DNA of 64,000 bases from Peptidiphaga gingivicola (lineage in GTDB: Bacteria; Actinomycetota; Actinomycetes; Actinomycetales; Actinomycetaceae): positions 1-64,000 of the forward strand of contig NZ_LVZK01000001.1 in assembly GCF_001652275.1 (NCBI RefSeq). Reading direction: 5' to 3'. Under the pieces are notes generated by a model. That model made no database searches. It was not told where the DNA came from and saw nothing but the letters and a program-made list of their open reading frames with translations. The translations under genes and the position numbers were made by a program. Below, piece by piece: positions 55,001 through 61,469 of this stretch (position 1 is its first letter; each line of letters begins with the position of its first letter).

Positions 55001-55302
55001 ATGCGGTTCAAGAACTTCCTCGTCGACAACGCCACGCGGCGAAGCCGGTTTGGCTTCATCGATGCGGGATCTCCGAGCGCGCGTTGCACGGATTCCCATA
55101 AAGCTGGAGCGGCATGGATGACCGCCTGCGCAAAGGCTGGGTCGCGATATGCGTCGCGAATGTACTTGACCAGGCTTTCACGCCCCGCAGCAGCCAAAAG
55201 AACGTCGTTTTCAGCCGGGGCGAGGCGCAGGGGGCGAGCCGCTGTCCTCAACGTGAAATGCCGCGCAGCTGCGAGCGGGCTGAAACTTCCCTCCACTGTC
55301 AT
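52033..55302 (-). CDS. lanB: lantibiotic dehydratase (LanB), full length
   Basis: A 1089-residue class I dehydratase that glutamylates Ser/Thr of the precursor using Glu-tRNA and then eliminates glutamate to form Dha/Dhb. The N-terminal glutamylation domain carries the family landmark SRPTPFGLFAGVSAG at ~103-117. The C-terminal elimination domain (SpaB_C-like) begins near WHSFRLYTPADEITHLLKG and includes RYIDGVGSHLRVRF. The open frame extends 122 codons further upstream, but that part crosses the hairpins and precursor copy 2. I chose the ATG at 55302, where LanB-like sequence begins and GGTAGGAG is 11 bases upstream. Confidence 0.95.
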   Translation of the reverse strand: MTVEGSFSPLAAARHFTLRTAARPLRLAPAENDVLLAAAGRESLVKYIRDAYRDPAFAQAVIHAAPALWESVQRALGDPASMKPNRLRRVALSTRKFLNRISSRPTPFGLFAGVSAGEFAGDPENSRVRFTQGRREAVADFRWLSPVVRSLEQRLEVLKGLTVCRNPLLRWRANEILVFGADRADVSQSRTAIGRTPVLDCVLDKCSGNDGIAVEDLCEGVAKEFHASPGGVLGLVARLVGLEILYTSLKPKLTGGDPLEEVVRSLQRAGVDAEGLLDIHRRIRALSGPATADDAGEEYSRTYAAMAEVDGADKADGAGNRIHFVLNSGVQLRLPDRIRQDAEEGMHILQRLSHMRLGMRGLRKYHMDFLERYGIERTVPLLTLVDPARGIGVPEDYSWPKQVAEKKPPPPDEVNEKREERLAALYSKALAEGGREISLTEADIDELSHGPFDESECQLAAELYLNLAARSWSRLAEGDYRVSLGSNPGTHSSLCTTGRFLGLLPEMNEDPELRPFVDDEREYSASLSYYPRSHAATNLVNTRPLGVKLIGVDTPHAAGTDYVPLSRIGVKATMDGLFPVDMSDGRAVRIHSRNSVYTPAQAPNAVRFLADMETELQRLWEPWDWGRLGYFPFVPRVRHGRFVLSPARWSLKELKRSGFLKGSDCLETFNRWKERWGVPRHCLAVTMDLRLLLDTENPGDVELLRAELAKADNLVLEELPGGAQTPRDAWGWLSDGEDVYVSELVLSFKRRDAASAFAPERFLLGVDATPELRYLPGSQWHSFRLYTPADEITHLLKGKIGEAVERIAEAGGATPFFVRYIDGVGSHLRVRFQNSSESDGQGRPAEFEGILREICEGAGATTFVQDGYVPEFERYGGVDLLDTTHDVFSEDSLAVLKALRGPSCDLFSGLEEYVVLSWTETFVKFFQGFGSALDEIGMDEAVEAADSPEAIGDAAEAIDDPIAILETWTRKMGLASSRGDESYDRHRERWSEIVRSHLLRDQRGDDSLRRHGLGRTAPFLAGKGFADVVAAGNAHVSAFRIVGSYMHMTFNRVFGPDQANEQRLLGILRSVAARLSRERSAREAANERG

Positions 55303-55387
55303 TTCCTTCAGAACTCCTACCTTTTCAGAGACCGACCATTTGCCTTGTTCGTCGGTGATGGAGGATGATATGTACAACGTTGAAATA

Positions 55388-55433
55388 CTCGGCTCGAGTC
55401 GATTCCCGTGGGAATATCTCGGCAAGAGCCGAG
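55388..55433 (-). promoter_or_regulatory. nested hairpin in the lanB leader
   Basis: CTCGGCTC (55388-55395) pairs with GAGCCGAG (55426-55433) and encloses a second hairpin ATTCCC-GT-GGGAAT (55402-55415). It lies between the last repeated hairpin and the lanB start. It may shape lanB translation or mRNA processing; no ligand or protein is implied. Confidence 0.5.
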
Positions 55434-55446
55434 CGTTGGAGCGCAC

Positions 55447-55492
55447 GTGGATGTGATGGCGTATAGGGATGATAGCTACCACGCCATCACAT
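55447..55492 (-). promoter_or_regulatory. repeated hairpin element, copy C (nearest lanB)
   Basis: On the minus strand GGATGTGATGGCG pairs perfectly with CGCCATCACATCC (13 base pairs) around a 20-base loop ending TCATCCCTATA. The loop is nearly identical to copy A while the stem has changed on both sides together, evidence for a conserved RNA structure. It may mark a third, now unrecognisable precursor module. Confidence 0.8.
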
Positions 55493-55614
55493 CCGCCTTG
55501 TTTGGACCGACGGTTCGCCATCGCCCCTGAACCTTCGCAGGCCCAGTCGCTTTCCAAGCGAAAGGGCTGCTGCCCCGCACCGGAGCTATGGCGCCCTTCA
55601 TAGTTGAGGCCGAC

Positions 55615-55665
55615 GGGCGTGGCGTCGCACAGGGACGATAGAGCCGCCACGTTGCCACGACGCCC
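55615..55665 (-). promoter_or_regulatory. repeated hairpin element, copy B (after precursor copy 2)
   Basis: The same element as copies A and C but degraded. Outer GGGCGT/ACGCCC and inner GTGGC/GCCAC pairings remain with a bulge, and the loop keeps TGGCGGCT and TCCCTGTG. It starts seven bases after the stop of the decayed precursor, the same position as copy A relative to lanA. Confidence 0.7.
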
Positions 55666-55671
55666 CACGGC

Positions 55672-55830
55672 TCAGCGCCAGCGGCTACAGAAGCCTCCGT
55701 CGCCCGGACTCGTGCAGCCATAAGTGCGGAACCAACCGCTCATGGCTTGTTGCTTATTGGTCGATTCAGTCGGCATTGCATCGACGTCGACCTCAAAATT
55801 AAATACTATGCCATTGCAAATGAATGGCAA
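55672..55830 (-). pseudogene. decayed second lanthipeptide precursor
   Basis: An open frame of 52 codons from a possible TTG (55830), without a good ribosome binding site. The leader contains FNFEVDVDAMP, matching DLDVDIDAMP of the intact precursor. The last 24 residues align without gaps to its core: the middle GCTSPGDGGFCS is kept, but cysteines 7, 23 and 24 have become Arg, Trp and Arg, each explicable by one base change. The ancestral ATG now runs into a stop (ATG GCA TAG). Without those cysteines three of the expected rings, including AviCys, cannot form. It is most likely a pseudogene, or a diverged peptide if the TTG is used. Confidence 0.7.
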
Positions 55831-55910
55831 TATCGCCCGCTGCCACGTCCAAATCGCTTTGACCGCACGCGTCCGCGTTCAAGTTTGCTTCGAGAGCGAC
55901 AAAACGACCG

Positions 55911-55964
55911 GAGTGAGCATGGTGGCGTATAGGGATGACAGCCGCCACGCCACCACACTCACTC
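55911..55964 (-). promoter_or_regulatory. repeated hairpin element, copy A (between lanA and downstream genes)
   Basis: A 17-base-pair stem on the minus-strand RNA: GAGTGAGTGTGGTGGCG with CGCCACCATGCTCACTC, including two G-U wobbles, around a 20-base loop ending TCATCCCTATA. It begins five bases after the lanA stop. A weak T-run (GTTTTGTC) follows. It probably acts as an attenuator or RNA-processing/stability hairpin that lets the precursor be made in excess over lanB. Confidence 0.85.
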
Positions 55965-55969
55965 ACGAC

Positions 55970-56125
55970 TCAGCAGCAGAAGCTGCAGAAGCTTCCGCCT
56001 CCCTGGCTCGTGCAGAAAGCGGTGCAGAGGCTGACGCTCGTGATCTGCGGGGTCGCCGCAGCGGCGGGCATCGCGTCGATGTCGACGTCCAGGTCGAGCA
56101 TCGTGGTTTCCATCATTGCTGTCAT
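55970..56125 (-). CDS. lanA: class I lanthipeptide precursor, microbisporicin/NAI-107-like
   Basis: A 51-residue precursor with the 27-residue leader MTAMMETTMLDLDVDIDAMP plus AAAATPQ, and a 24-residue core that begins ITSVSLCTAFC and ends GGGSFCSFCC. LDLD in the leader resembles the class I FNLD box. From memory of microbisporicin, the core aligns over its full length without gaps and differs only at positions 1, 4, 9, 10, 14 and 19. All five cysteines and the Ser/Thr ring partners at 3, 8, 13, 18 and 21 coincide. S21 and C24 should give AviCys through LanD. The ATG at 56125 is set by AAAGGAGGTGAACGGAACA; an in-frame start at 56230 lacks such a site. Confidence 0.95.
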   Translation of the reverse strand: MTAMMETTMLDLDVDIDAMPAAAATPQITSVSLCTAFCTSQGGGSFCSFCC

Positions 56126-56747
56126 TGTTCCGTTCACCTCCTTTCCATTTTCGAAGCACACGGCGCAAACAAGCTCGTAATTGAAGCCCTTGACACAACT
56201 CCGATTAGCGAAACATATACGGAACTTCATCTTGGATTAGATGAATACCCGACGAACGAATGCCAATCAGAAAAGCATGAATTGCGATCAAGTCCGAGCT
56301 AGCGAACTCCGTACGCTTTTATCTACACGTTTAGCTTAACCGAACGCAAGCGTAGAGTAAATGTAATCTGGATCACGTTCAACATCAAATCTTGAGCTTC
56401 TTAAAACAATATCTTGGGAATTTTTTAACCGTTTCTCGTCCCGGGAACGCTTAGCATGCCCGATCTGAAGAAAGTTAGCTTTCCTTCCGCACTGCGAAGT
56501 AAGTGGCTGACGCCCCTCCGTCGAGAGTCCTTGGTTCGCATTCGAAACAACGCGAAAAGTCTCCAAGTCGTCGGGGAAAACCCGCTCGCATTGAACTCGA
56601 AGAAACGCCGGGTGTAACGTAGGCCGCATATCATGAGGTTTCGGTGCGTGAAGGGGACGGCCGAGACTCTCACCATTTCGGTCACTTTCAGACCGTAACC
56701 AACGGAGGTACGGCCAGGGGCAGATTCCCTCGCAGAAAGGAGACCCC
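56126..56747. other. AT-rich divergent gap between lanA and the lactate permease
   Basis: About 620 bases, markedly poorer in GC than the rest of the window, especially 56150-56480. It holds the lanA leader, the candidate lanA promoter and, near 56690-56747, the lactate operon leader with GAAAGGAGACCCC before its ATG. A 137-codon frame on the minus strand (56336-56749) starts inside that leader, has an unconvincing composition and resembles nothing, so I do not call it. Confidence 0.6.
56320..56349 (-). promoter_or_regulatory. possible vegetative promoter of lanABCD
   Basis: TTGCGT (56349-56344), 18 bases, TAGATA (56325-56320) on the minus strand, about 195 bases before lanA. It is a reasonable sigma-70-type match. 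No GTGAACC-N15-GCTAC sequence was found upstream of lanA, so the biosynthetic genes seem to be driven differently from the sigma and transporter operons. Confidence 0.35.
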
Positions 56748-58406
56748 ATGATCCACGCCGCTTACACGCCGTCGACGACGGCGGTGGGATCGTCGCTCGC
56801 CTTGACGGCGCTGCTCGGCCTTCTGCCGCTCGTCGTCTTTTTCGTTCTTCTGGGCGTATTCAAGGTGAAAACGCACGTGTGCGCGATCATTTCGCTCGCG
56901 GCGGCCCTCGCTGCCGCAATCCTCGCCTTCGGCATGCCCGTCGACCTCGCGTTGCTTTCCGCGACCCAAGGCGCAGCCTTTGGCCTCTTTCCGATCGTCT
57001 ACATCGTCATCATGGCCGTGTGGCTCTACAATCTGACGGAGAAAACGGGACGCTCGGAAGACGTCAGGCGGGTATTCGCAGCCGTCGGCAAGGGCGACAT
57101 GCGGGTTCAGGCGCTCCTCATCGGCTTCTGCTTCTGCGGCCTCATGGAAGGCCTCGCGGGTTTCGGCGCGCCTGTCGCGATATCCTGCGCCATGCTGCTC
57201 GCCCTCGGCGTCCCCGCGATCAAGGCGGCGCTCGTGACGATGGTGGGCAACGCCCTCAACGTCTGCTTCGGCGCGATGGCCATCCCGGTGACCACCGCGG
57301 CGAAGCTCGGCAACTCCTCCGCCGACGCCGTCGGCGCGACCCAAGGCCGCATCACCCCGCTCTTCCTGTGCTGGATCCCCGTGCTCCTCCTCGGCATCCT
57401 CGACGGCAAACGCGGAATGAAACAGGCGTGGCCCGCCGCGCTCGCGGCCGGCGTGACCATGGGGCTGGGCCACATCTTGGCCGCAAACTTCCTTTCCTAC
57501 GAGCTGACGGCGGTTTTCGCGTCGCTGCTCTCCTTCGCCTCGGTCACCCTCCTTCTGCGAGCGTGGCGCCCCCGAACGCCTGAGGAACAGCTGTCCGAGA
57601 CGTCCTCGGAAAAGCTCAGCGGCTCGCGCGTGGCCCTGGGGCTCCTGCCCTACTGGCTCGTGGTCGTCATTTTCGCCGTCGCCAAGCTGTGGACGGCGGG
57701 AATCGACGTGCCCAAGGCACTCGAATCGACGGACGTGACGTTCGGCTGGCCGGGGCTCGACGGTCAGCTCGTAGACGCCAAGGGGCAGGCCGTCAAGGCA
57801 ACACAGTTCACGTTCAGCTGGCTTTCCTCGCCGGGGACGATGCTCCTGCTGACCGGGCTGATCGTCGCCCTCGTCTATGGAAAGAGCAGCTCCGGCGGAA
57901 AATACCCCTTCTCCTTCGGCAAGGGGATGACGACGCTATGGAAGACGGTCGTCGACCTCAAGCTCGCCATCCTCACCATCGCCGTCGTCATGGCGCTCGC
58001 ATACGTCATGAACCTCTCGGGCCAAACGGTGGCCATCGGCACGTGGCTCGCCGCGGCGGGCGGCGCATTCGCCTTCCTCTCGCCCATCCTCGGGTGGGTC
58101 GGCACCGCCGTGACCGGTTCGGCGACGTCGGCCGGCGCCCTGTTCGCGAATCTCCAATCGACGGCGGGAGCAAAGGCCGGAATCAGCACTCAGCTGCTCT
58201 TGGCAGCCAACGAAATCGGAGGTGGCATCGGAAAAATAGTCAGCCCTCAGAACCTCGCAATCGCGGCCACGGCGATCAAGGAGCCCGGATCCGAATCGAC
58301 GCTCCTGCGCAAAGCCGCCCCCTACTCGATCGCTTTCATCGCGCTGCTCGGCATGATCGTGGTGCTTGCTTCGAGTGGGACGCTGGGGTTCCTCATCACA
58401 AACTGA
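56748..58406 (+). CDS. lctP: L-lactate permease
   Basis: A 552-residue, ~13-helix transporter of the LctP family that imports L-lactate (and glycolate) with protons. Family segments: GFCFCGLMEGLAGFGAPVAISCAML, GWVGTAVTGSATSAGALFANLQSTA, and NEIGGGIGKIVSPQNLAIAATA near the C-terminus. The ATG follows GAAAGGAGACCCC. It is first in the lactate operon with lutABC. Confidence 0.95.
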   Translation: MIHAAYTPSTTAVGSSLALTALLGLLPLVVFFVLLGVFKVKTHVCAIISLAAALAAAILAFGMPVDLALLSATQGAAFGLFPIVYIVIMAVWLYNLTEKTGRSEDVRRVFAAVGKGDMRVQALLIGFCFCGLMEGLAGFGAPVAISCAMLLALGVPAIKAALVTMVGNALNVCFGAMAIPVTTAAKLGNSSADAVGATQGRITPLFLCWIPVLLLGILDGKRGMKQAWPAALAAGVTMGLGHILAANFLSYELTAVFASLLSFASVTLLLRAWRPRTPEEQLSETSSEKLSGSRVALGLLPYWLVVVIFAVAKLWTAGIDVPKALESTDVTFGWPGLDGQLVDAKGQAVKATQFTFSWLSSPGTMLLLTGLIVALVYGKSSSGGKYPFSFGKGMTTLWKTVVDLKLAILTIAVVMALAYVMNLSGQTVAIGTWLAAAGGAFAFLSPILGWVGTAVTGSATSAGALFANLQSTAGAKAGISTQLLLAANEIGGGIGKIVSPQNLAIAATAIKEPGSESTLLRKAAPYSIAFIALLGMIVVLASSGTLGFLITN

Positions 58407-58434
58407 CGCCAGGATTTCATCCGCACGGTAGGCA

Positions 58435-58461
58435 AGGGGCTTCCGCCCAGTCCAAGCCCCT
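58435..58461 (+). other. intercistronic hairpin between lctP and lutA
   Basis: AGGGGCTT and AAGCCCCT pair over 8 bases with an 11-base loop, 29 bases past the lctP stop. AGAAAAGGC for lutA follows directly, so it is more likely an mRNA-stability or attenuation element than a full terminator. Confidence 0.5.
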
Positions 58462-58480
58462 CAACAGAAAAGGCAAACGT

Positions 58481-59269
58481 ATGAAAATCGCACTGTTTTC
58501 AACGTGCATCGCGGACGTCATGTTTCCGCAGGCGGCGCAGGCGACCGTCCATTTGCTCGAACGTCTAGGGCACGAGGTCTACTTCCCCGAAGAGCAAGGC
58601 TGCTGCGGCCAAATGCACGTCAACACGGGTTACTATCCCGAGGCCATGCCGCTTATTCGCAACCACGTCAACACCTTCACCCCCGTGCTCGACGGGCAGT
58701 GGGACGCCATCGTCGCCCCATCGGGCTCGTGCACGGGATCGCTCCGGCATCAGGCGTCGCTCGTGGCGAGAGACCAGGGCGAGCCGCAGCTCGCGGTCTA
58801 CGCGGAAGCGCTCGCCAAGAAGACCTACGATCTTCCCGAATTGCTCGTCAACGTGCTCGGAATGGTCGACGTCGGCGCCTATTTCCCTCACAGGGTCACG
58901 TATCACACCACGTGCCATTCCCTGCGGATGGCACGCATAGGCGACACCGCCACGCGGCTCATTGCCGCCGTCCGGGGCATCGACTACGTGCCGCTGCCCG
59001 ATTCCGACGTCTGCTGCGGCTTCGGAGGGACCTTCTCGCTGAAGAACCCCGAGGTCTCGGCTGCGATGCTCTCCGACAAGATGGCGAACATCATCTCGAC
59101 GGGCGCAGAGATCGTCGTGGCAGGCGACTATTCGTGCCTGATGAACATCGGCGGAGGCCTGGCGCGCTCCGGCTCCGGCATCAGATCGATGCATCTGGCC
59201 GAAGTCCTCGCTGGAACCGAGGAATCCCCCTGGTTCGCCCCCGCAACCAACACGAAGGTAGGTGCATGA
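58481..59269 (+). CDS. lutA: L-lactate oxidation subunit LutA (CCG-domain)
   Basis: A 262-residue cytoplasmic subunit of the LutABC L-lactate dehydrogenase. Two Cys-rich CCG domains bind an iron-sulfur centre: EQGCCGQMHVNTG in the first half and SDVCCGFGGTFS in the second. ATG at 58481 with AAAAGG upstream. The stop overlaps the lutB start (GCATGATG). Electrons from lactate go on to LutB. Confidence 0.95.
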   Translation: MKIALFSTCIADVMFPQAAQATVHLLERLGHEVYFPEEQGCCGQMHVNTGYYPEAMPLIRNHVNTFTPVLDGQWDAIVAPSGSCTGSLRHQASLVARDQGEPQLAVYAEALAKKTYDLPELLVNVLGMVDVGAYFPHRVTYHTTCHSLRMARIGDTATRLIAAVRGIDYVPLPDSDVCCGFGGTFSLKNPEVSAAMLSDKMANIISTGAEIVVAGDYSCLMNIGGGLARSGSGIRSMHLAEVLAGTEESPWFAPATNTKVGA

Positions 59270-60819
59270 TGGGAGCCGTCTCTGATTTCGCCAAGAGATT
59301 CCGCCCCTCGACGTGGACGGAGAAAGACGCCGAAGAGGCGAAGCTCGGCTGGCATCCGGGCCACCCGATTCCCGACGATCCGCTGCAGTGGGGCGAGCAT
59401 TTTCCCCGGGCTGCTCACGAGACCCTCAAGAACACCCAGATGCGGCGCAACCTCGGATATGCGACGGGCAAGATCCGGGCCAAGCGCAATCTGCGGGTCG
59501 AGGAAATGCCCGATTGGGAAGGCCTTCGCGAGGCGGCGTCGAACATCAAAAGGGCCGTAACGGCCGACTGGGTGAGGCTCCTCGAGCAATTCGAAGAAAA
59601 CGTCACCAAGCGCGGCGGCGTGGTCCACTGGGCGCGCGACGCCGAAGAGGCCAACGCAATCGCGCTCAACCTCATTTCCGCCAAGGGAGTGGACGAAGTT
59701 GTCAAGGTCAAGTCGATGGCAACCCAAGAAATCAACCTCAACGAGCATCTGGAAGAGCACGGGATCAAAGCGTGGGAGACTGACCTGGCCGAGATGATCG
59801 TCCAACTCTCGGAAGACATGCCCTCGCACATCGTCGTCCCCGCGATCCATCGCAACCGCGCCGAAGTGAAAGCCATCTTCGAGGCGAGGATGGAGGCGGC
59901 TCAGGGTCTGAGCGACGAACCGCGCGTCCTCGCCATGGCCGCTCGCGCGCACCTGCGCAAAAAGTTCCTGACGGCAAAGGTCGCACTCTCGGGCGCAAAC
60001 ATCGGGGTGGCCGAAACCGGCACGGTGGGAATCTTCGAGTCGGAAGGCAACGGCAGAATGTGCCTGACCCTTCCCGAAACCCTCATCACGATCATGGGAA
60101 TCGAGAAGCTCGTGCCGCGGTATCGCGACATCGAGGTCATCGGCCAGCTTCTGCCGAGGTCGGCGACCGGCGAGCGCATGAACCCGTACACGTCGTTCTG
60201 GACGGGCGTCACCGAAGGCGACGGGCCGCAGGAGTTCCACATCATCCTTCTCGACAACGGGCGCACCAACGTGCTGGCCGACGAGGTCGGGCGCGAGGCC
60301 CTCAAGTGCATCCGCTGCGCCGCCTGCATGAACATCTGCCCCGTATACCGCCACACGGGCGGGCACGCCTACGGCTCGGTGTATCCGGGCCCGATCGGCG
60401 CCGTCCTCACACCGCAGCTGCTAGAGGCCTACGATCGCAGCGATCCAGCGTCCAGTCTGCCTTTCGCCTGCTCCCTGTGCGGTGCGTGCGGAGACGTCTG
60501 CCCGGTCAAGATCGACCTTCCGAACATCCTCGTCCATCTGCGCCACAAGTCGGTCGAAGCCAACCGCGGCGGCATTCCGAACATCTGGGACGTGGGCATG
60601 GCCGTCTCGTCGAAGGTCATGCGTTCGGGCAAGGCGATGGAGGCCGCGGGCAAAAGCGTCCAGGCTGGGCGTCTGATCGCCGGACCCAACCTGAAGATCA
60701 GCCGCGTTCCGCTTCCGGTTGCGAAAGCATGGACGAGGGTGCGCGACGTTCCGGCGCCGCCCGCCCAAAGCTTCAGGCAATGGTGGAAGGCGCGCGAAGA
60801 AGAGGAGGGCGGACGATGA
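59266..60819 (+). CDS. lutB: L-lactate oxidation iron-sulfur subunit LutB
   Basis: A 517-residue protein with an N-terminal LUD domain (about residues 60-290, including GVAETGTVGIFESEGNGRM) and two ferredoxin-type [4Fe-4S] motifs, CIRCAACMNICPVYR and CSLCGACGDVCPVKI, then a C-terminal DUF3390-like tail. First of two adjacent ATGs chosen because it overlaps the lutA stop. It works with LutA and LutC in lactate oxidation to pyruvate, probably feeding menaquinone. Confidence 0.95.
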   Translation: MMGAVSDFAKRFRPSTWTEKDAEEAKLGWHPGHPIPDDPLQWGEHFPRAAHETLKNTQMRRNLGYATGKIRAKRNLRVEEMPDWEGLREAASNIKRAVTADWVRLLEQFEENVTKRGGVVHWARDAEEANAIALNLISAKGVDEVVKVKSMATQEINLNEHLEEHGIKAWETDLAEMIVQLSEDMPSHIVVPAIHRNRAEVKAIFEARMEAAQGLSDEPRVLAMAARAHLRKKFLTAKVALSGANIGVAETGTVGIFESEGNGRMCLTLPETLITIMGIEKLVPRYRDIEVIGQLLPRSATGERMNPYTSFWTGVTEGDGPQEFHIILLDNGRTNVLADEVGREALKCIRCAACMNICPVYRHTGGHAYGSVYPGPIGAVLTPQLLEAYDRSDPASSLPFACSLCGACGDVCPVKIDLPNILVHLRHKSVEANRGGIPNIWDVGMAVSSKVMRSGKAMEAAGKSVQAGRLIAGPNLKISRVPLPVAKAWTRVRDVPAPPAQSFRQWWKAREEEEGGR

Positions 60820-61469
60820 AGGCGGCCAAAAGCGCACGCGAGGAGATCTTCCGCCGAATCCGAGCGGCGGGACCCATCCCCGTGCCTGAGATTCCGCGAG
60901 ACTATCGCACAAGAGGCGACGGATCGGACGTCGTGGCCGAGATGGAGGAGAAGCTCGTCGATTACACGGCGAAGGTCACCCATGCGGCCACCGCCGCCGA
61001 CGTGCCGGCCGCCATCGCCGAGGCGCTGTCGGACGCGGCGAGCGTCGTCGTGCCGCCCGGGCTTGACCCCGCCTGGGCGGAGGCGGCCGCGAAGGGCCGC
61101 GAGATTCACGTCGACGAGCCGCCTTTGACCAATGCCGAGCTGGACCGGATCGACGCCGTCGTCACCGCCTCGCGCGTGGCCGTTGCCCTTTCGGGCACGA
61201 TCATGCTCGACGGCGCGCCGGACATGGGCAGGCGCGCGATCTCCCTGGTCCCCGACACCCACGTGGTGGTGCTCAAGGCCTCGGACATCAAGGCGACGGT
61301 CCCCGAGGCCGTCGCCGTGCTCGGCGAGAATCCGACGCGTCCGACCACGTGGATCGCCGGCCCCTCGGCGACCTCGGACATTGAGCTGGTGCGCGTCGAC
61401 GGCGTCCACGGCCCGCGCAATCTTCGCGTTATCATCGTCGACGATGGAGAAGACAACTCAAATAACTGA
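60816..61469 (+). CDS. lutC: L-lactate oxidation subunit LutC (LUD domain)
   Basis: A 217-residue LUD-domain protein. Conserved segments AVVTASRVAVALSGTIMLDG and MGRRAISLVPDTHVVVLKASDI match LutC. Its ATG overlaps the lutB stop by four bases, and its end overlaps the next gene by 26 bases in another frame. It completes the LutABC complex. Confidence 0.94.
   Translation: MKAAKSAREEIFRRIRAAGPIPVPEIPRDYRTRGDGSDVVAEMEEKLVDYTAKVTHAATAADVPAAIAEALSDAASVVVPPGLDPAWAEAAAKGREIHVDEPPLTNAELDRIDAVVTASRVAVALSGTIMLDGAPDMGRRAISLVPDTHVVVLKASDIKATVPEAVAVLGENPTRPTTWIAGPSATSDIELVRVDGVHGPRNLRVIIVDDGEDNSNN

Noticed and set aside
55303-55668. N-terminal extension of LanB by 122 residues
   Set aside because: The extension crosses hairpin copies B and C and ends against the decayed precursor, has no ribosome binding site, and LanB similarity begins at the ATG at 55302.
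55476-55721. 81-codon minus-strand frame between precursor 2 and lanB
   Set aside because: It runs through the core of the decayed precursor in another frame and through the hairpins. The sub-frame from an internal ATG (41 codons) has no cysteines and no leader motif.
55388-55964. Insertion-sequence ends or MITE explaining the three repeated hairpins
   Set aside because: The copies lack shared terminal repeats and target duplications; their fixed position after precursor stops and covarying stems fit a functional RNA better.
56126-56230. 35-codon in-frame extension of lanA starting at 56230
   Set aside because: It has no ribosome binding site, while AAAGGAGGTGAAC sits directly before the ATG at 56125, and the shorter leader has a normal length for class I precursors.
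56336-56749. 137-codon frame in the lanA-lctP gap
   Set aside because: It begins within the lactate permease leader, has mixed composition and no ribosome binding site or family resemblance.
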